DNA from: Rhodospirillales bacterium | Lineage (GTDB): Bacteria; Pseudomonadota; Alphaproteobacteria; Rhodospirillales; 2-12-FULL-67-15 | Assembly: GCA_016872535.1 (NCBI GenBank) | Contig: VGZQ01000018.1 | Span: 1-43,021 of the forward strand | Reading direction: 5' to 3' | Length of the DNA: 43,021 nucleotides | In this document: positions 10,344 through 19,406 of the stretch, in pieces | Numbering within the stretch: position 1 is the stretch's first letter | Layout: every line of letters starts with the position of its first letter | The notes under the pieces: model-generated | Seen by the model: only the letters and a program-made list of their open reading frames with translations | Databases searched by the model: none | Told to the model about the DNA's origin: nothing | Program-made: the position numbers and the translations under genes

Positions 10344-12410
10344 ATGAACGTCGTTCCGCCGTCTTCTTCTCCCGCGTCATCCGGCGCCGCTCCGGCGTCA
10401 TCGCCTTACTTGCTTGAAGTCGACGATTTGCATGTTCATTTCGTGACCTCGCGCGGGATCGTACGCGCGGTCGAGGGCATCTCCTATCGGGTGCGCCCGG
10501 GCGAGGTGGTGGCGCTGGTCGGCGAATCCGGTTGCGGTAAATCCGTGTCCGCGCTCGCTGTCATGCGTCTGCTTGCCAAACCTGCCGGCCGCATTGTCAA
10601 GGGCCGCGTCCTGTTTCAGGGACGCGATCTGCTGACCCTGTCCGAAGACGACATGCGCGAGTTGCGCGGGCGCGACATCGCCATGGTTTTCCAGGAACCA
10701 ATGACGTCGCTCAATCCGGTGCTGACCATCGGTTTTCAGATCATGGAAACGCTGATCATTCACTTCGGGTGGGACGAAGCGCGCGCCCGGGCTCGGGCGC
10801 TGGAGTTGATGAAACTGGTCGGCATTCCCGACGGCGAACGTCGCCTCGATCAATACCCGCACCAGTTCTCCGGCGGCATGCGTCAGCGGGCAATGATTGC
10901 GATCGCGCTTGCTTGCAACCCCAAGCTGATCATCGCCGACGAGCCGACCACCGCTCTCGACGTGACCATCCAGGCGCAGATCCTGAAATTGATGAAGGAT
11001 CTGTCGCGCGATCTCGGCATCGCGCTGGTGGTCATCACCCACAATCTCGGCGTAGTGGCGCGCTACGCCGACCGGGTCAACGTCATGTACGCCGCGCGTA
11101 TCGCCGAACAAGCGTCGGCGGACAAACTGTTCGCGACCCCCCGCCATCCCTACACCCAGGGACTGATGCGCTCGGTGCCCCGGCTTGACAAGCCACGCAC
11201 CGCCCGGCTCGAAACCATCGAGGGCCTGCCGCCCAACCTGCTCGATCCGCCCGCCGGTTGCCGTTTCGCCGAGCGTTGCTTCGCCGTCGCCGACGAATGC
11301 CGAAATCGCGTGCCCCCTCTCGAGGAAGTATCGGCCGACCATCATGCCGCCTGCTGGCGGGTCCGAGAGTTCGCGACTGCCAAGCGTGCCGCGACCGCGC
11401 CGGCGACCGTTGTGGAACGGACCAGTGCGGCCGCTTCCGCGACCCCGGTGATCGAAGTGCGGGACCTCGCCAAGCATTTCGCGGTCAAGGCGAAGGGAAT
11501 CACCGGCGGCAGTGCCGTCGTGCGTGCCGTCAGCAACGTGTCGTTCCAGGTTCCGGCGGGCCGTACCCTGGGGCTGGTCGGCGAGTCCGGTTGCGGAAAG
11601 ACGACCGTCGGCCGCCTGATCCTGAACCTGGAGACACCGACGGCGGGACGGGTGATGTTCGAAGGACGCGACTTGGCCGAAGGCGGCGCGGACGGAATCA
11701 AGGCGATGCGCCGGCGCGTGCAAGCGGTATTTCAGGATCCGTACAGCTCCCTCAATCCACGTATGACCGTCGGCCAGATCATCGCCGAGCCGCTGCTGGT
11801 CCACAAATTGGTCGACGGACGCAAGGCGGCCAAGGAACGCGTCGCCGAACTTCTCGCCGGCGTCGGCCTTTTCCCGTACATGGCGGAGCGCTACCCGCAC
11901 GAACTTTCGGGCGGCCAGCGCCAGCGCGTCGGCGTGGCCCGCGCGCTCGGCATGAATCCGTCCTTCATCGTTTGCGACGAACCGGTATCGGCGCTCGACG
12001 TCTCGATCCAGGCGCAGATCATCAACTTGCTCGAGGATTTGCAGACGCAATTCGGCATCGCCTACCTGTTCATTGCCCACGATCTTGCGGTCGTGCGTCA
12101 CATCGCGCACCAAGTCGCCGTCATGTATTTGGGACGGATCATGGAAGTGGCGGATCGGGACGCGCTCTACGACTCCCCCATCCATCCCTACACCCAGGCG
12201 CTGCTTGCCGCCGCGCCCACGCCCGATCCGGAAGCGGAAAAGCGCCGCCCGCACGCGCTGCTCGCGGGCGAGGTGCCGAGCCCTTTGTCGCCACCCCCCG
12301 GCTGCGTGTTCAGTACCCGTTGCCCGCGCGCGACCGATGCTTGTAAAGTAACGGTTCCGGACCTGAAGACCGTCGGTCCTGGCCACCAAGCGGCTTGTCT
12401 ATTGGTTTAA
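10344..12410 (+). CDS. Peptide/nickel-type ABC transporter, fused double ATPase (DppD-DppF-like)
   Basis: This 688-residue protein carries both ATPases of a dipeptide/oligopeptide-type importer in one chain. Domain 1 has Walker A GESGCGKS (60-67), Q-loop [11 protein letters not shown], signature FSGGMRQR and Walker [13 protein letters not shown]. Domain 2 repeats the pattern with GESGCGKT (about 413), [22 protein letters not shown] and [12 protein letters not shown]. Each half ends in the oligopeptide-type C-terminal extension with paired Cys ([14 protein letters not shown] and [14 protein letters not shown]). Fused DppD-DppF proteins are a known variant. It is the first gene of an operon with the binding protein and permeases. 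The ATG at 10344 has only a weak upstream ribosome site. Confidence 0.94.
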   Translation: MNVVPPSSSPASSGAAPASSPYLLEVDDLHVHFVTSRGIVRAVEGISYRVRPGEVVALVGESGCGKSVSALAVMRLLAKPAGRIVKGRVLFQGRDLLTLSEDDMRELRGRDIAMVFQEPMTSLNPVLTIGFQIMETLIIHFGWDEARARARALELMKLVGIPDGERRLDQYPHQFSGGMRQRAMIAIALACNPKLIIADEPTTALDVTIQAQILKLMKDLSRDLGIALVVITHNLGVVARYADRVNVMYAARIAEQASADKLFATPRHPYTQGLMRSVPRLDKPRTARLETIEGLPPNLLDPPAGCRFAERCFAVADECRNRVPPLEEVSADHHAACWRVREFATAKRAATAPATVVERTSAAASATPVIEVRDLAKHFAVKAKGITGGSAVVRAVSNVSFQVPAGRTLGLVGESGCGKTTVGRLILNLETPTAGRVMFEGRDLAEGGADGIKAMRRRVQAVFQDPYSSLNPRMTVGQIIAEPLLVHKLVDGRKAAKERVAELLAGVGLFPYMAERYPHELSGGQRQRVGVARALGMNPSFIVCDEPVSALDVSIQAQIINLLEDLQTQFGIAYLFIAHDLAVVRHIAHQVAVMYLGRIMEVADRDALYDSPIHPYTQALLAAAPTPDPEAEKRRPHALLAGEVPSPLSPPPGCVFSTRCPRATDACKVTVPDLKTVGPGHQAACLLV

Positions 12411-12465
12411 AACGGCGCGTTCGCAAGGACGCGTGACGTCAACAGCTTACAGGGAGGAAATTACG

Positions 12466-14043
12466 ATGAAACTTCATTTGGTTGTTATGGCCGCGGTCGC
12501 GACCGCTCTGCTTGCGCCGATTTCCGCCGGTGCCCAAACCCCGAAGAAGGGCGGTGAGTTGAAATTCGCGGTATCGGCCGAACCGCCCGACTACGATTGC
12601 CACAAAAACACGTCGTTCGCGTTCATTCATCCGGTGCGGCCGCACTACTCCACCTTGCTCAAGTTCGACGAGGCGAAATACCCGGCGATCATCGGCGATT
12701 TGGCCCAATCCTGGCAGGTGTCGCCCGACAATCTGACCTTCACCTTCAAGCTCAAGCCGAACGTCAAGTTCCACGACGGCTCGACGTTGACCTCGGCCGA
12801 CGTCAAGGCGAGCTACGAACGCATCGTCAATCCGCCCCAAGGCGTGATCAGCATCCGCAAGGCGTCCTACGCCGATATCGGCGCAATCGAGACTCCCGAT
12901 CCCCTGACCGTCGTGTTCAAGCTTAAGAAGCCGAACGCGGGCATGCTTGCCCAATTCGCTTCGCCCTGGGATTGCATCTATAGCGCGGCCAAACTCAAGC
13001 AGGATCCCAAGTTCCCGGAAAAGAACATCCTCGGCACCGGGCCGTTCAAGTTCGTCAGCCATACCGCGGGCTCGCATTGGATCGGCGAACGCTTCGCCGA
13101 TTACTTCGAGCCGGGAAAGCCCTATCTCGACAGCTTCCGCGCGGTGTTCGTGGGCGGAGCGGCGATGGTCAACGCGCTGCAGGCCGGCGAAGTTCTGGTC
13201 GAATTCCGCGGCCAATCGCCCGCCAATCGCGACAAGCTCGTCGCCGCGCTCGGCGACAAGGTTTCGGTCGTCGAAACGCCCTGGATCTGCAACTTGGTGG
13301 TCGGTTTCAACACCGAGAAGAAGCCCTTCGACGATCCGCGCGTGCGCCGCGCGTTGTCGCTCGCCATCGACCGCTGGCAGGGGTCCCAGGCGCTCTCCAA
13401 GATCGCGTTGGTGCGCGATGTCGGCGGCGTGCTGCGTCCGGGCTATTCGCTCGCCGCGAAGGAATCGGAGCTGGTCAACTATCCCGGCTTCAGCAAGGAC
13501 ATCAAGAAATCCCGCGAAGAGGCTAAAAAACTTCTGCAGGAGGCAGGTGTCCCCAACCTCAAATTCAAGTTCATCAACCGCAATGTCCCGATGCCGTACA
13601 CGCCGGTCGGCGTGTTCCTGATTGACCAATGGCGCCAGATCGGAGTGACCGTCGAACACGAGCAACTCGAGACCAAGCTCTACCAGGCGGCGCTCTCCAG
13701 CGGCAACTACGAGGCCGGCCTCGACTTCAATTGCGATTACATGGACGATCCCAACATCCTGCTCATCAAGTACGTCTCCGCCGACAAATCCTCGGTCAAC
13801 TACGGTCGCTACAACGATCGCAAACTCGACGATTTGTACGAGAAGCAGATGCGCGCCACCGACTTGACGGAACGGGCCCGATTGGTTCGCGAGTTCGAGA
13901 AGCACGCTCTTGAACAGGCCTACACGATCCCGACCATCTGGTGGCATCGCATCATCGTCTATTGGAAGCAAATGAAGGGTTGGCACCTGACGCCTAGCCA
14001 TTACGTCGGTCAGGATTTGGCCGAAGTCTGGCTCGACCGGTAA
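12466..14043 (+). CDS. Peptide-type ABC transporter substrate-binding protein (SBP_bac_5)
   Basis: This is the periplasmic receptor of the peptide-type importer, 525 residues. The ATG at 12466 follows a strong GGGAGGAA site, so it is chosen over an earlier in-frame start. The first 23 residues form a signal peptide ending AGA before QTPKKGGELKFAV. The mature protein shows the family pattern: the opening KKGGELKFAVS, LAQSWQVSPDNLTFTFKLKPNVKFHDGS, NILGTGPFKFV, and later RVRRALSLAIDR. Ligands in this family range from peptides to opines, glutathione and nickel, and nothing here fixes the choice. The coupled CoA-transferase downstream hints at an organic acid or acyl compound rather than a peptide, which is inference. 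Confidence 0.94.
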   Translation: MKLHLVVMAAVATALLAPISAGAQTPKKGGELKFAVSAEPPDYDCHKNTSFAFIHPVRPHYSTLLKFDEAKYPAIIGDLAQSWQVSPDNLTFTFKLKPNVKFHDGSTLTSADVKASYERIVNPPQGVISIRKASYADIGAIETPDPLTVVFKLKKPNAGMLAQFASPWDCIYSAAKLKQDPKFPEKNILGTGPFKFVSHTAGSHWIGERFADYFEPGKPYLDSFRAVFVGGAAMVNALQAGEVLVEFRGQSPANRDKLVAALGDKVSVVETPWICNLVVGFNTEKKPFDDPRVRRALSLAIDRWQGSQALSKIALVRDVGGVLRPGYSLAAKESELVNYPGFSKDIKKSREEAKKLLQEAGVPNLKFKFINRNVPMPYTPVGVFLIDQWRQIGVTVEHEQLETKLYQAALSSGNYEAGLDFNCDYMDDPNILLIKYVSADKSSVNYGRYNDRKLDDLYEKQMRATDLTERARLVREFEKHALEQAYTIPTIWWHRIIVYWKQMKGWHLTPSHYVGQDLAEVWLDR

Positions 14044-14059
14044 ATTTTCCATCCTAGGT

Positions 14060-14084
14060 CCCCTCCCCCCGCGCGGGGGAGGGG
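14060..14084 (+). terminator. GC-rich stem-loop between binding protein and permease genes
   Basis: CCCCTCCCCC (14060-14069) pairs perfectly with GGGGGAGGGG (14075-14084) around a 5-nt loop, followed only by TT. It lies 16 nt after the binding-protein stop and 13 nt before the permease ATG. Without a U-tract it is more likely an intercistronic mRNA-stabilising or attenuating hairpin than a full terminator. Such an arrangement often lets the binding protein be made in excess. Confidence 0.6.
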
Positions 14085-14097
14085 TTCTCGGACGCCC

Positions 14098-15051
14098 ATG
14101 CTTCGCTACACCGTCCAACGCCTGCTGATGATGATCCCGACGCTGTTCGGTGTCGCGGTCCTGGTGTTCGTCATGCTCCGGGTCATGCCGGGCGACATCG
14201 TGGAGTTGCGCTTGCGCGCCGAAGGCGCCCAGGTTACGCCCGAGATCCTGGCGATGGAACGCGCCCGTCTCGGGCTCGATAAGCCCATGCTCGCCCAGTT
14301 TTTCGATTGGATGGGCGGACTGTTGACCGGCGATTTTGGCATCTCGATGTGGACCGGCCGTCCGGTCGCCCACGAGATCGCGATCCGGCTCGAACTCTCG
14401 CTCGAGCTCGCGATCCTCGCCACCATTCTCGCGACCTTGATCGCGTTGCCGTTGGGCACGCTCGCCGCGTTGTTCAAGGACCGTTGGCCGGATCGCGTCA
14501 TCAGCGTTTTCGCCATCGCCGGCCTTGCCGTGCCGTCATTCTGGTTTGGCATGATCATCATTTTGGTCCTGCTCTGGAACTTCAACTGGATTCCGCCGTT
14601 GACCTTCACGCCGCTGCTCGAGGATCCGGTCAAGAACCTCTCGCAACTGATTTGGCCCGCGCTCGCGGTCGGCTATCGTTATTCGGCGGTGGCGACGCGC
14701 ATGACCCGCTCGACCATTCTTGAAGTCCTGCAGGAGGATTACATCCGCACCGCGCGCGCCAAGGGGGTGTTCGAGCGCCTGGTGGTCGCCCGTCACGCCA
14801 TGCGCAACGCGATGCTGCCGGTGGTGACGGTGATCGGCCTCGAGTTCGCGTTCCTGATCGGCGGATTGGTGGTGACCGAGCAGGTCTTCAACCTCAACGG
14901 CATCGGCAAGCTGTTCGTCAACGTTCTGGCGCGCGGCGACTACACCATGATTCAGGCGCTGGTGATGCTGGTGGCGGCGTTCTTCATTTTCGTCAACTTC
15001 GTCGTCGATCTGCTCTACGCCGTGCTCGATCCGCGCATTCGTTACGGGTGA
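14098..15051 (+). CDS. Peptide-type ABC transporter permease (DppB-like)
   Basis: This is the first inner-membrane permease of the importer, 317 residues. It begins MLRYTVQRLLMMIPTLFGVAVLVFVMLRVMPGD, the classic DppB/OppB N-terminus with its first membrane helix. It then shows LSLELAILATILATLIALPLG and the EAA-type coupling loop DYIRTARAKGVFERLVVARHAMRNAMLPVVTVIG. The end, VVDLLYAVLDPRIRYG, is also typical. It sits directly upstream of the DppC-like permease, 4 bp apart. The start is the ATG right after the intercistronic hairpin. Confidence 0.95.
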   Translation: MLRYTVQRLLMMIPTLFGVAVLVFVMLRVMPGDIVELRLRAEGAQVTPEILAMERARLGLDKPMLAQFFDWMGGLLTGDFGISMWTGRPVAHEIAIRLELSLELAILATILATLIALPLGTLAALFKDRWPDRVISVFAIAGLAVPSFWFGMIIILVLLWNFNWIPPLTFTPLLEDPVKNLSQLIWPALAVGYRYSAVATRMTRSTILEVLQEDYIRTARAKGVFERLVVARHAMRNAMLPVVTVIGLEFAFLIGGLVVTEQVFNLNGIGKLFVNVLARGDYTMIQALVMLVAAFFIFVNFVVDLLYAVLDPRIRYG

Positions 15052-15055
15052 TCCG

Positions 15056-15964
15056 ATGTCCGTTCCCGCCCCCGCCGTTGCCGTCGACGATTTGCCCTAC
15101 GCGGTTCCCAAGCGCCGCGGCTTTTTCGCGCGCTTCGTCACCACCCACCCGCTCGGCGCCGCCGGATTGCTGGTGATCGTGGCGATGATTCTGGCCGGAA
15201 TCTTCGCCGAGCAGGTCTCTCCCTATGATCCGCTCGCCGTCGATTACGGCGCGATGCTGGCCAAGCCTTCGGCCGAACATTGGCTCGGCACCGACACCTT
15301 CGGCCGTGACGTGCTGTCGCGCATCATTCACGGTGCGCGCACCGCGTTGCTGGTCGGGTTCCTGTCGTCGTTCGTCGGCTCGACGCTCGGCGCGGCCGTG
15401 GGCGTGGCCTCGGCATACTTCGGCGGTCGGATCGACATGACCTTGCAATCGCTGATGGACATCCTGATTTCGTTTCCGCTGATCGTGCTCGCGCTCGCGG
15501 TCGTCGCCATCCTCGGCAAGAACATCGTCTTCGGCCTCGATCTCAATCTGATCATCGCCATCGCCATACCGATGGTGCCGCGGGTCTATCGCGTGGTGCG
15601 TTCGTCGGGGCTGGCGATCCGCGAAATGGCCTACATCGACGCCGCCCGCACCGCCGGCTTCTCGCATAGCCGGATCGTCTTCCGCCACATTGCCCCGAAC
15701 GTGGTCGCGCCGTACCTGATCATGGTGACCGCGCTGGTCGCCCAGGCGATCCTGCTCGAGGCTTCGCTCTCGTTCCTCGGCCTCGGCGTGACCGAGCCGA
15801 CCGCCGCCTGGGGCTTGATGCTGTCGGGCACCGCCGACGATTTCTATCAGCAGGCGCCGTGGATGATTATTTTCCCGGGCCTCGCCATCAGTCTTGCCGT
15901 ATTCGCTTTCAATCTGTTCGGCGATTCATTGCGCGACTGGCTGGATCCCAAGATCAAACTTTGA
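15056..15964 (+). CDS. Peptide-type ABC transporter permease (DppC-like)
   Basis: This is the second permease of the importer, 302 residues. After a short N-terminal tail (KRRGFFARFVTTHPLGAAG) comes the first membrane helix. Next are the family motifs SPYDPLAVDY, HWLGTDTFGRDVLSRIIHGARTALLVG, the coupling loop YIDAARTAGFSHSRIVFRHIAPN, and the ending GDSLRDWLDPKIKL, all standard for DppC/OppC. Its TGA shares one base with the ATG of the CoA-transferase (TGATG), implying translational coupling. Confidence 0.95.
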   Translation: MSVPAPAVAVDDLPYAVPKRRGFFARFVTTHPLGAAGLLVIVAMILAGIFAEQVSPYDPLAVDYGAMLAKPSAEHWLGTDTFGRDVLSRIIHGARTALLVGFLSSFVGSTLGAAVGVASAYFGGRIDMTLQSLMDILISFPLIVLALAVVAILGKNIVFGLDLNLIIAIAIPMVPRVYRVVRSSGLAIREMAYIDAARTAGFSHSRIVFRHIAPNVVAPYLIMVTALVAQAILLEASLSFLGLGVTEPTAAWGLMLSGTADDFYQQAPWMIIFPGLAISLAVFAFNLFGDSLRDWLDPKIKL

Positions 15965-17118
15965 TGGACATGCGCGGTCCACTCGACGGAGTCATGGTGC
16001 TGGACCTGACCCGGGTCCTGGCCGGTCCCTATTGCACGCTGGTGTTGTCGGACTTGGGCGCCCGCGTCGTCAAGGTCGAAACGCCGAAGGGCGGCGACGA
16101 CGCGCGTCACTTCGGCCCGTTCGTCAAGGACCGCTCGGCCTATTTCGTCTCGCTCAATCGCGGCAAGGAAAGCATCGCCCTCGATCTCAAGCTCGACGCC
16201 GACCGTGCGATCTTCGAGCGGTTGCTCGGTATTACCGATGTGCTGGTCGAAAACTTCCGTCCCGGCACGATGGAAAAACTCGGCTACGGCTACGGCACTC
16301 TGAAACCACGCTTTCCCCGCCTGATCTATGCCGCGGCGTCGGGGTTCGGCCATACCGGTCCCTATTCGTCCCGGCCCGCCTACGACATGGTGGTGCAAGG
16401 CATGGGCGGCATCATGAGTTTGACCGGCTATCCCGGCGGGCCACCAACTCGAGTGGGGAGTTCGATCGGCGACATCACCGCCGGGTTGTTCACGGCGATC
16501 GGCGTCGCGTCCGCCCTGTTCCACCGCGCGCGCACGGGCGAAGGGCAGATGATCGACGTCGCTATGCTCGATTGCCAGGTCGCGATCCTGGAAAACGCCA
16601 TCGCCCGCTACACCGCCACCGGCGAGGTGCCGGGGCCGCTCGGCGCGCGCCATCCGACCATCACGCCGTTCGGCGCCTTCACCGCAGCCGACAGGCATCT
16701 GATCATTGCCGCCGGCAACGACGCGCTGTTCGCGAAACTGTGCGAGGCGCTGGGGCGGACTGATCTCGTCGCCAATCCTCTGTTCCGCACCAACCCGCTG
16801 CGCACGGAGCACAACGCCGCACTCAAGGATGAAATGGAATCCGCGCTCGCTAAGAAGACCGTGGCCGAATGGCTGGCGATCCTGGAAAAAGCCGGCGTGC
16901 CGTGCGGTCCCATCAACAACGTCGCCCAGGTGCTGGCCGATCCGCACGTGCGCGCCCGCAACATGGTGGTGACGTCCGACGATCCCGTGGCGGGGAAGGT
17001 CACCATGGCGGGCAACCCGATCAAGATGTCGGCGTTCGCCGATCCGACGACGCGCGGGCGTGCGCCCGACCTCGACGCCGACCGAACGCGCATCTTGAAG
17101 GAACTCGGGCTGAATTAA
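15964..17118 (+). CDS. Class III CoA-transferase (CaiB/BaiF family)
   Basis: Enzymes of this family move CoA between carboxylic acids through an aspartyl-CoA intermediate in the cytoplasm. The 384-residue protein starts MDMRGPLDGVMVLDLTRVLAGPYCTLVLSDLGARVVKVE, the family hallmark. It continues with NRGKESIALDLK, the SGFGHTGP loop and RVGSSIGDITAGL, where Asp170 aligns with the catalytic Asp of formyl-CoA transferase by position and context. The frame remains open upstream inside the permease gene, but the ATG overlapping its stop (TGATG) is the natural start. The donor and acceptor acids are unknown. Coupling to an importer suggests that it activates or exchanges the imported compound. Its stop overlaps the convergent HAD gene by 4 bp. 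Confidence 0.93.
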   Translation: MDMRGPLDGVMVLDLTRVLAGPYCTLVLSDLGARVVKVETPKGGDDARHFGPFVKDRSAYFVSLNRGKESIALDLKLDADRAIFERLLGITDVLVENFRPGTMEKLGYGYGTLKPRFPRLIYAAASGFGHTGPYSSRPAYDMVVQGMGGIMSLTGYPGGPPTRVGSSIGDITAGLFTAIGVASALFHRARTGEGQMIDVAMLDCQVAILENAIARYTATGEVPGPLGARHPTITPFGAFTAADRHLIIAAGNDALFAKLCEALGRTDLVANPLFRTNPLRTEHNAALKDEMESALAKKTVAEWLAILEKAGVPCGPINNVAQVLADPHVRARNMVVTSDDPVAGKVTMAGNPIKMSAFADPTTRGRAPDLDADRTRILKELGLN

Positions 17119-17774
17119 TCGTCGTTCTCGATCCGTTTGCGCGCGTCGGCGAGGCTCGTGACGAAATCCACGCCCGCCGGCCAGCCGGAGAGGTGGTGCT
17201 TCGGATCGCGGAGCAGCGCCAGCGTCGGAATGCCGGCGGCGCGCGCGGACGCGGCGCCTTGGGGCGAATCCTCGATCGCCAGCGCGGCAGCCGGCGCGCA
17301 ACTCGTTCGCGCGAGCGCGGCGAGATAGGGATCCGGCGCTGGCTTGCCGCGCGCGACCGCGTCCCCTCCCACCACCACGTCGACCAAACCGTCAAGTCCC
17401 GCGCGCGCGAGCCAGGCACGGGTGCGCGCTTCGCCGTTGGAGGTGACGACACCGGTTGTCCATCCCTTCGTTTTCGCCGTCGTCAGCAGATCGCGCGCGC
17501 CCGGGCTCGGCGGCACCGCGCCGTAGACTTCTTCGATCAGCGCCTGATAACGCACGAGCAACTCGGCTTCCGGCTGGGGAAGGCCGTGGGTGGCTTTCAA
17601 AACGCGAATGCATTCCGGGATCGGGGGACCGTTGAGGCGGTTAAACTCGGCGTCGCTCGGAACCAGCCCCGCACCTTCCATGAACCGCCGGTAGACGGAC
17701 TTCATCGCGTCGAGGCTGTCGGCGAGCGTGCCGTCGAGATCGAGCAATAAGGCGCGGGTCTCAGTCGGCGGCAT
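17115..17774 (-). CDS. HAD-superfamily phosphatase (subfamily IA)
   Basis: This small phosphoric-monoester hydrolase has 219 residues. Motif I is LLLDLDGTLADS (nucleophile Asp12, acid Asp14), motif II VVTSNGEARTR, motif III the Lys in ARGKPAPDPYL, and motif IV AIEDSPQGAASARAAG. A helical cap follows motif I, as in subfamily IA (phosphoglycolate phosphatase-like). Its start lies 14 bp inside the end of the GNAT-NeuB gene on the same strand, so the two are cotranscribed and probably coupled. This suggests it dephosphorylates a sugar-acid phosphate such as a nonulosonate 9-phosphate, or the product of another sugar step. That role is inferred from context only. Confidence 0.88.
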   Translation of the reverse strand: MPPTETRALLLDLDGTLADSLDAMKSVYRRFMEGAGLVPSDAEFNRLNGPPIPECIRVLKATHGLPQPEAELLVRYQALIEEVYGAVPPSPGARDLLTTAKTKGWTTGVVTSNGEARTRAWLARAGLDGLVDVVVGGDAVARGKPAPDPYLAALARTSCAPAAALAIEDSPQGAASARAAGIPTLALLRDPKHHLSGWPAGVDFVTSLADARKRIENDD

Positions 17775-19332
17775 CGTCGGGCTTCAGCCCCTCGCCCGTC
17801 TCGATTGCACGTCGGGCCTTGCGGCCGGCGATGCGATCAAGATGACGCGGGTGCGCCCCCAGGGTCCGTTGACCGGGGCGGAGAATGGCAAAATTATCGT
17901 TTTCGCGCAGGATTTCCCCTTTCTTGATCGGGCGCGTTGCTTGAAGACCGCGCCGGGCGTAAGCCGCGAGTTCCTGTTCGGCATCGAGCACGCGCTTTAC
18001 GCCGTCTCCCAGCGCTTGTTCGGCCAAGCGCACTTCGGCGACGAGCCGCTTCAATTCATCCGGAATCAACGCAAACGAATGATCCGGGCCTGGCAACCGG
18101 TTGTCGAGCGTATAGTGCTTTTCGATTACGCGTGCGCCGAGCGCGACCGCCATGACCGGCCCGAGTGCCGGCTCGCGGCTATGATCGGAAAGGCCGGCTG
18201 CGACACCGAAGCGTTTCTTTAGCCACGGAATCGTCGATAGGTTGAGGCTCGTAATCGGTGCGGGATATTTCGCCGTACACTGCATCAAGCAGATATCCTT
18301 TCCGCCGTTGGCGTGAAACGTGTCCACCGCCCAGGCAATGTCGCTTTCGACGCTCGCTCCGGTCGACAGCACGAGCGGTTTGCCGGATCGACCGGCGAGT
18401 TCGAGCAGACGCAGATGGCTGATCTCGTAGGACGCGATCTTGTGAACCGCCACATGCGGGTCGATGGCGGCGAAATCTTCGGGTGAAAACGGGGTCGACA
18501 TGAAAGCAATTCCGCGCGTGCGGCAGTAGGCGGCGAGCTCCGGCACCATGCCATGCGGCATGGCCAGATCGGCAAAGATGTCTCGGATATCCTCCTTGAT
18601 GCCGGTATCGGAGAGATAGTCGCTGTGCCCCGCATTCGCGACGTAGACGCTTTCCGGACGGTAGGTCTGGAACTTGACTGCGTCGGCGCCGGCCTCTACC
18701 GCGACGTCGATCAGGGCCTTGGCCATGGCCATGTCGCGTTTGGCCGTACCCATACGCCAGTTTGAGCCGGCTTCGGCGATGACGAAAACCCGGCCGCGGC
18801 GCCAAAACGCGGGGGTCAATTCATCAACGTAGCGAACGATGGCGCAATCCTCGCCAGTGTCGGCAACCGTTTTGCGCGCGGGGCCGAGCTCCGCGTACCC
18901 GGCGTTAACGAAGGTCTTATGCGACGTTTTGTTTTCCGCGCGTACCTCGGCAATGACGCTGTCCACGCCTTGCGCGGTCAAGTGGGGGCGGATCGCGCGC
19001 AAGATCATCGTGCCCAGGCCGCGCCCGCGCACCTCGGGCGCGAGATTGATGGAGATATCCACGATCAATCCGGACAGTCCTTGCGGGTGCGCAATGCGCC
19101 GGAACCGCAAGAAGCCGACCCGCTTGCCATTTTCGAGCGCGAAAACCGGTTTGGGCGATCCATCGCTGGCAAAATAACGGTCGCGGTACTCGGGCCAGAA
19201 ATCCTCCCACACCTTAGGCGCACGATGAAAAGCGCTGGCGAGTGATTGGGGGTCGTTGCGCCAAGCCATCACTTCCCGCGCGTGAGATTCGACCGGCAGG
19301 CACGATTCGAAGGATATGGTGGAAGAGGTCAT
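17761..19332 (-). CDS. GNAT acetyltransferase fused to NeuB-type nonulosonic acid synthase with SAF domain
   Basis: This 523-residue, three-part protein has an N-terminal GNAT-like acetyltransferase at residues 1-170 (HAREVMAWRNDP, APEVRGRGLGTMILRAI, ENKTSHKTFVNAGY). From about 178 follows a NeuB/PseI barrel, which condenses phosphoenolpyruvate with a hexosamine to give a nine-carbon sialic-like acid: VIAEAGSNW, GADAVKFQTY, MQCTAKYPAP, GLSDHSREP, and GARVIEKHYTLD followed by GPDHSF. The last ~65 residues form an SAF (antifreeze-like) domain (RRGLQATRPIKKGEIL). In pseudaminic acid synthesis, acetyltransfer (PseH) and condensation (PseI) are separate proteins, so this may fuse two pathway steps. 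The other nonulosonate genes are not in the window. Which acid is made (neuraminic, legionaminic or pseudaminic type) cannot be told. Confidence 0.9.
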   Translation of the reverse strand: MTSSTISFESCLPVESHAREVMAWRNDPQSLASAFHRAPKVWEDFWPEYRDRYFASDGSPKPVFALENGKRVGFLRFRRIAHPQGLSGLIVDISINLAPEVRGRGLGTMILRAIRPHLTAQGVDSVIAEVRAENKTSHKTFVNAGYAELGPARKTVADTGEDCAIVRYVDELTPAFWRRGRVFVIAEAGSNWRMGTAKRDMAMAKALIDVAVEAGADAVKFQTYRPESVYVANAGHSDYLSDTGIKEDIRDIFADLAMPHGMVPELAAYCRTRGIAFMSTPFSPEDFAAIDPHVAVHKIASYEISHLRLLELAGRSGKPLVLSTGASVESDIAWAVDTFHANGGKDICLMQCTAKYPAPITSLNLSTIPWLKKRFGVAAGLSDHSREPALGPVMAVALGARVIEKHYTLDNRLPGPDHSFALIPDELKRLVAEVRLAEQALGDGVKRVLDAEQELAAYARRGLQATRPIKKGEILRENDNFAILRPGQRTLGAHPRHLDRIAGRKARRAIETGEGLKPDDAAD

Positions 19333-19387
19333 ATATGAACCATCGGCGGCACTGCCTGTCGCACGGGATCGTTTCGCGGAGGCGATA

Positions 19388-19397
19388 ATAACGTTAT
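19388..19397. promoter_or_regulatory. AT-rich 10-bp palindrome between divergent genes
   Basis: ATAACGTTAT lies in the 74-bp gap between the divergent GNAT-NeuB and Nudix-like genes, ten bases before the Nudix-like ATG. A partial repeat, CGTTATGG, follows at the start codon. It may be an operator or a shared promoter element. Length and context give only weak support. Confidence 0.3.
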
Positions 19398-19406
19398 CGT
19401 GGCGTT

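Noticed and set aside
10398-12389. A 660-codon antisense frame over the double ATPase
   Set aside because: Both Walker sets and signatures read on the plus strand; the opposite frame is a shadow.
12439-14373. A 640-codon antisense frame over the binding protein and permease
   Set aside because: It has no motif and covers a gene with clear signal peptide, ribosome site and family pattern.
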